Positions 61,922 through 64,000 of a DNA stretch of 64,000 bases are shown here, piece by piece. The DNA is taken from positions 62,001-126,000 of the forward strand of contig NZ_JAGGQB010000002.1 of assembly GCF_018613535.1 (NCBI RefSeq), in the 5' to 3' direction. The notes beneath the pieces are model-generated. The model was given only the letters and a program-made list of their open reading frames with translations. It was not told the origin of the DNA and ran no database searches. Each line of letters begins with the position of its first letter. The stretch's first letter is position 1. The DNA is from Bacillus sp. ISL-51. Its GTDB lineage: Bacteria > Bacillota > Bacilli > Bacillales > Bacillaceae. The position numbers were made by a program, and so were the translations under genes.

Positions 61922-63082
61922 TTAATTAAGATCCACATGCAGTAAATCAGCAATCAGCGCTTTAAGCGCCCTTCCAAAGTGCGTAACGCCCAATTTCTTT
62001 TCCGCTTTCAAAAGAAGCTTTTGCGCCTGCTGCAAGTCGAAGCTTTTTTCCGTGACACGCGGGGTCTTCGTTCGCCAGTCAGGGTCAAGGTTGCGGTCTT
62101 TGACCACATGCAGCAGCTCAAGAAACAAATGCAGAAGGCTTTCATATTTCTCATATTCAAGCAGCTCTTCAATGTCTGCCATGATGCTGTTGGTTAAGTC
62201 CGCATCAAACGGGCCGTTAAATGCGAGGTGCACGCCAAGCGAGTGAATGTTATTGTATTTGTCGCACATGTAGGCGATATTCGTCCGAATGTCATCAACG
62301 GAAGCACAATTGCTCGGATGCTCCTGATGGACGCTCATGATATCGCGCCGCAGCTGAAAGGACAGCCCCGACTGGTGGAGCCTGATGCCGAGATCATAAT
62401 CTTCAAATCCGTATCTGACGATGCCTTCATCAAACAGGCCGAGGTCTGCCACATGCTTTCTTTTGACGGACGAATTATTTGTGATGAAAAAACGCCACGG
62501 CAGATGATAGCCCTTCAAATCATCTCCGTATTTTTCTAAAATGCTTTTGAGCACTTTAATAAAATCGGTATCTAAATCAAAGCACTTTTCAATAAAACTG
62601 CCGTCTTGAATTTCGCATTCATCAAGAAGGGGCTCTTTATCGCCGGGCATCTCTTCATACAGCTCAGCGAGTTTTTCTTTATGCTCTTTTTCAAAACGGT
62701 CATAATAAAAGCTGTAAATCCGTTTCCAGAACATACCGCACACGACAAGACCATCCTGATTTTCGTGCGCTTTGATATGCTTTGCCACCAAATCCTTTTC
62801 GGCAAGCATGTCACTGTCATGGAAGATTAAAATGTCACCTCTGGCATTGCGGACCGCCTGATTGCGCCCGTATGCGATGCCTCTGTTTTCTTTAATTCTG
62901 ACAAAGCTCAGCGGAAAATTCGCGCTGAATGATTCAAGCATAGATAAAGTACCGTCCTCTGAGCCGTTATCAGCCACAATGACTTCAAACGGCTCTGTGC
63001 ACTCCTGTTCATTTAGAGACAAAAGGCTGTTATAAAGCCTCTCCCTTGAATTATATGCGGGTACAATGATGCTTGCCTTCAC
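61922..63082 (-). CDS. yfnE: Family 2 glycosyltransferase YfnE (spore crust)
   Basis: A 386-residue GT2 enzyme. ASIIVPAYNSRERLYNSLLS opens the GT-A fold, VIVADNGSEDGT and the DXD motif in LIFHDSDML follow, then WRFFITNNSSVKRK and GFEDYDLGIRLHQ (acceptor/base region near residue 265). A helical tail ends the protein. GTG 63082 is chosen: AGGAAGTG lies eight bases upstream, and the 31 upstream codons overlap yfnF. Middle gene of yfnF-yfnE-yfnD. Confidence 0.88.
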   Translation of the reverse strand: MKASIIVPAYNSRERLYNSLLSLNEQECTEPFEVIVADNGSEDGTLSMLESFSANFPLSFVRIKENRGIAYGRNQAVRNARGDILIFHDSDMLAEKDLVAKHIKAHENQDGLVVCGMFWKRIYSFYYDRFEKEHKEKLAELYEEMPGDKEPLLDECEIQDGSFIEKCFDLDTDFIKVLKSILEKYGDDLKGYHLPWRFFITNNSSVKRKHVADLGLFDEGIVRYGFEDYDLGIRLHQSGLSFQLRRDIMSVHQEHPSNCASVDDIRTNIAYMCDKYNNIHSLGVHLAFNGPFDADLTNSIMADIEELLEYEKYESLLHLFLELLHVVKDRNLDPDWRTKTPRVTEKSFDLQQAQKLLLKAEKKLGVTHFGRALKALIADLLHVDLN

Positions 63083-63110
63083 TTTTCGGTCACTTCCTGT
63101 ATATGATCTT

Positions 63111-64000
63111 TTATTTGTTATCATCCTCAGATGCAAACCCGTTGAAATCAGGACAAACAGCGCTGACCGTCTCAATCACATGCGGCAGAATGTCCTGATA
63201 AAGCTGATGGACGAAAGGCAGATCCGTCCGGGTCGTCTCATGAATCAGCCGAATGTCATCGGCGCTGACGATTCGATATCCGCTGAAATGATAAAAAATC
63301 AGCGGATGTCCGTCCTCCAGAACAAGACGCCCGTCCTTCCATGAAAATGTGTGTTTTCCATAATTCCAATGGCCGATATTCACACCGGGCGTTGTGATGT
63401 CACATACATTCGGAAACAGATCAGGCATATAATCCAAATAGCCTTGATCCCCGAATTTTCCTTCTCCCGGAGCGTTTTTGCATTCCTCAAGGCAGCGCTG
63501 TTTCCACCACTGAAGACAATCAGTTCCGGATTGATCGGTTTTGAAGCTGAGAAAACCGGAATTATACCGGCCTAAAAGACGCTGGAGCATGTCAATTTCC
63601 TGTTTTTCAAACGATGGGATGACGATATCGCCGCGTGACAGGAGCACCGAACAATCCGGCTGATTGTCAAAAATCGGATTAGGGTCGGCGAAGAAAAACA
63701 AATCGGCGTCAATATACGTGACACGCTCTAAATCAGGATGTCTGTCCACCACGGCTTCGAGGAATACCGGCTTCACCGTCCAGCAGTATTCGCTTTGGTC
63801 TCTCGTTTTTTTCAGTTCAAGAAGCTCCTTGTTTTCCAGCGCAGCTACCGGAATCAAGGTGACATTCTCCAGTTTCATCGCTTTCAGCACCTGATAGGTG
63901 TCATCGTCCATACATAACGTAAAAACGGAGGCGTCCGCCTGAACCTCTTTCAATGAGCCGAATAAAGCGATGGCCTGATACAGCCTTCCTTTTGATAAAA
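63111..64000 (-). CDS. yfnF: Glycosyltransferase YfnF, 5' end outside the window
   Basis: At least 296 residues; the frame is still open at the right edge (LSKGRLYQAIALFGSLKEV near the edge is typical N-terminal sequence), so only the first few codons are missing. GT-A fold with YIDADLFFFADP (DXD), YNSGFLSF, GDQGYLDY and IFYHFSGYR. It is a paralogue of yfnD with the same motif order. Stops 28 bp before yfnE. Role in the crust glycan is inferred from the cluster. Confidence 0.85.
   Translation of the reverse strand, partial: LSKGRLYQAIALFGSLKEVQADASVFTLCMDDDTYQVLKAMKLENVTLIPVAALENKELLELKKTRDQSEYCWTVKPVFLEAVVDRHPDLERVTYIDADLFFFADPNPIFDNQPDCSVLLSRGDIVIPSFEKQEIDMLQRLLGRYNSGFLSFKTDQSGTDCLQWWKQRCLEECKNAPGEGKFGDQGYLDYMPDLFPNVCDITTPGVNIGHWNYGKHTFSWKDGRLVLEDGHPLIFYHFSGYRIVSADDIRLIHETTRTDLPFVHQLYQDILPHVIETVSAVCPDFNGFASEDDNK

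Overview
The window is chromosomal DNA from a member of the Bacillus subtilis group, most like B. velezensis / B. amyloliquefaciens. This rests on recognising almost every protein as a close relative of the B. subtilis yfj-yfk-yfl-yfm-yfn genes, in the same order, with AGGAGG-type ribosome binding sites, sigma-A/sigma-B/sigma-K-type promoters and many intrinsic terminators. No rRNA, tRNA, CRISPR array or prophage was seen. Starts were moved from the longest frame whenever a Shine-Dalgarno sequence decided them.

Layout. 1-10.5 kb: end of a CorA-type Mg transporter, an unrecognised membrane protein, yfjR, pdaA (spore cortex), yfjT, the radical-SAM gene yfkA, an MscS channel, yfkD-chaA, an MFS gene, a 35-codon gene, and the yfkJIH operon behind a sigma-B-like promoter. 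10.5-14.7 kb: a catabolic-looking shikimate/quinate cassette (broken MFS transporter, type I dehydroquinase, YdiB-type dehydrogenase, LacI regulator) where B. subtilis has yfkL. 14.7-24.6 kb: yfkM (sigma-B), the sortase-anchored nucleotidase YfkN, nitroreductase YfkO, and the trehalose operon treP-treA-treR with a visible promoter, two TreR-type operators and a cre-like site. 24.65-25.7 kb: a three-gene cassette (two GerPA/PF-like proteins and an Hsp20-like protein) behind a sigma-K-type promoter. 25.7-34.3 kb: yflB, ltaS, a YfmQ-like gene, nagP, mapB, yflH, yflI, yflJ, yflK, acylphosphatase and bacterial NO synthase. 34.3-45 kb: citrate/C4-dicarboxylate block (yflN-citM with a perfect cre, yflP-citT-citS, yflS), interrupted by a decayed IS1182-family element, then pectate lyase and the sigma-B gene yflT. 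45-58 kb: yfmB with no normal start codon, two gene remnants, yfmJ, yfmL, yfmM, yfmO, yfmP, yfmR, then a decay zone (glycosyltransferase stub, broken paiA and paiB), then yfmS-yfmT. 58-64 kb: permease yfnA, exporter yfnC, and the glycosyltransferases yfnD-yfnE-yfnF that belong to the spore-crust sugar cluster and run off the window end.

Themes. Carbon uptake (trehalose, N-acetylglucosamine, citrate, dicarboxylates, pectin) is interleaved with spore-envelope genes (pdaA, the GerP-like cassette, yfnDEF) and sigma-B stress genes. Differences from the B. subtilis order cluster in four accessory spots (10.5-14.7, 24.6-25.7, 40.1-41.6, 45.6-46.2 plus 54.1-55.5 kb), and three of these contain decaying genes. 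The most interesting candidates are the sigma-K GerP-like/Hsp20 cassette, the ATC-initiated (or silenced) yfmB, the pel control region with ComA-like half-sites, and the 73-bp-spaced inverted repeat around the yfnA promoter.
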